A DNA stretch of 7,005 nt. It comes from Parcubacteria group bacterium GW2011_GWB1_44_7 (GTDB taxonomy: Bacteria > Patescibacteria > Paceibacteria > UBA9973 > DSPV01). Under the pieces are notes generated by a model, which ran no database searches, was not told the DNA's origin, and saw only the letters and a list, made by a program, of their open reading frames with translations. The stretch is from NCBI GenBank assembly GCA_000999175.1, contig LCJJ01000022.1, forward strand, positions 1-7,005. Direction: 5' to 3'. Made by a program: the position numbers and the translations under genes. Of this stretch, positions 6,279-7,005 are shown one piece after another (within the stretch, counting starts at the first letter, position 1; every line of letters starts with the position of its first letter).

Positions 6279-7005
6279 ATGGCAAACCGGACAGTTATCT
6301 ACACGGTAATATTCGGCAACTATGATGAATTGCAGGAACCCGCGGTGTTACCGCCGGGCTGCGATTTTATATGTTTGGCCGATAAACCTCAAAAATCAAA
6401 ACACTGGCAAATTCGAATCATGGAAATGCCGGTGCCGAGCGACCTGACGCGCTCCAACCGCCGTATAAAAATGCTAGCACACGAATATTTCCCCGAATAT
6501 GAGTACAGCGTTTACATAGACGGGAATGTCCTCATCAAGGGCGACGTAAATGAACTCATCCGAGATTATCTTTCAGATGCAAACATGGCATTGTATCTGC
6601 ACGACAGCCGCGACTGTATCTATGATGAGGCTGAAGCAATAATCAAGCTGTGCAAAGAAAAAGGATACTGCCAGGATGATCCTGCGATTATTCGAAAGCA
6701 GATGGAGCGGTATCGCAGAGAAAATTATCCTCTCCATAACGGATTGGGCACCACCATGGTGCTGCTTCGCCGGCACAATGAACCGGACGTGCGCCGAGCG
6801 ATGGAAGCGTGGTGGGATATAGAAAGGAGCGAAAGTAAGCGCGACCAGCTTTCATTTAACTACATCGCATGGAAACAAAATTTTTCTTTCAAGTATTTTG
6901 CGGGCTATTCTCGCAATAATGACTATTTTTACCGCCATAAAGGACACCATAAACCTCCGGAAAAATTCCTGCGCCGGTTCTTCCGAGCGCTTTTCCGCCC
7001 AGAGT
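6279..7005 (+). CDS. DUF616 (TOD1/MUCI70-like) glycosyltransferase-domain protein, running off the right edge
   Basis: The frame is open from ATG 6279 to the window end, 242 residues with no stop. It begins MANRTVIYTVIFGNYDELQEP, then CDFICLAD (28-35), R57-x-x-R61 with KMLAHEYFPEYEYSVYIDGN (first strand pair and DGN at 81-83, the probable DxD-like metal/nucleotide site), LYLHDSRDCIYDEA (105-118), GLGTTMVLLRRHN (155-167), AWWDIE (177-182) and SKRDQLSFNY (186-195). This order is what I recognise for the DUF616 family, whose plant members are Golgi-located glycosyltransferases (TOD1, MUCI70). The bacterial members are mostly uncharacterised and sit in polysaccharide loci. No signal peptide or membrane segment is seen, so it is probably cytoplasmic. 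The start is fixed by a TAA 18 nt upstream in the same frame. There is no Shine-Dalgarno. The basic stretch KFLRRFFRALFR at the end suggests that the natural C-terminus is close. The acceptor and donor are unknown. Confidence 0.85.
   Translation, partial: MANRTVIYTVIFGNYDELQEPAVLPPGCDFICLADKPQKSKHWQIRIMEMPVPSDLTRSNRRIKMLAHEYFPEYEYSVYIDGNVLIKGDVNELIRDYLSDANMALYLHDSRDCIYDEAEAIIKLCKEKGYCQDDPAIIRKQMERYRRENYPLHNGLGTTMVLLRRHNEPDVRRAMEAWWDIERSESKRDQLSFNYIAWKQNFSFKYFAGYSRNNDYFYRHKGHHKPPEKFLRRFFRALFRPE

Noticed and set aside
6573..6776. A 67-residue minus-strand frame opposite the DUF616 gene.
   Set aside because: It is antisense to well-conserved motifs (RDCIYDEA to GLGTTM), has no promoter or domain, and is a shadow.

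Overview
The window is part of a bacterial cell-surface glycan locus. Seven genes run on the minus strand as one compact, mostly overlapping transcription unit (from about 6200 leftwards off the left edge). One divergent glycosyltransferase-like gene runs on the plus strand and leaves the right edge. There are no RNA genes, transposases, CRISPR arrays or clear intrinsic terminators. The organism cannot be named. Moderate-to-low G+C, standard use of TGA as stop, overlapping genes and almost no Shine-Dalgarno motifs suggest an uncultured bacterium, possibly of a reduced-genome lineage such as Patescibacteria, but this is a weak inference.

Layout in order of minus-strand transcription: a DegT/DnrJ/EryC1/StrS-type PLP-dependent sugar aminotransferase (5076-6200); an extended SDR NAD-dependent sugar epimerase/dehydratase or reductase (4104-5063); an RmlC-type 3,5-epimerase of NDP-4-keto-deoxysugars (3550-4107); an ABC exporter with fused membrane and ATPase domains, resembling lipid or lipid-linked oligosaccharide flippases (1690-3516); an Alg5-like GT2 polyprenyl-phosphate hexose synthase (971-1693); an FkbM-type methyltransferase broken by a frameshift (168-993); and the N-terminus of a membrane protein that looks like a GT-C glycosyltransferase (1-202, cut by the edge). 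Junctions are 12 nt, a 4-nt ATGA overlap, 33 nt, another ATGA overlap, a 23-nt overlap (if the first ATG of the methyltransferase is used) and a 35-nt overlap.

A 78-bp AT-rich gap (6201-6278) separates this unit from the divergent plus-strand gene, a DUF616/TOD1-MUCI70-type glycosyltransferase-domain protein (6279 to beyond 7005). The gap holds overlapping candidate promoters and a small nested inverted repeat.

Working model (inference): the first three genes tailor a nucleotide-activated deoxy- or amino-deoxysugar whose early synthesis (nucleotidylyltransferase, 4,6-dehydratase) is encoded elsewhere. The ABC protein flips a lipid-linked glycan. The Alg5-like enzyme makes polyprenyl-phosphate-hexose, which the neighbouring GT-C protein could use on the outer face of the membrane. 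The FkbM enzyme would O-methylate a sugar if it is functional. The individual families are well known. The points most worth checking are the frameshift at a 10-bp tandem repeat, the pairing of the Alg5-like and GT-C genes, and the divergent DUF616 gene.
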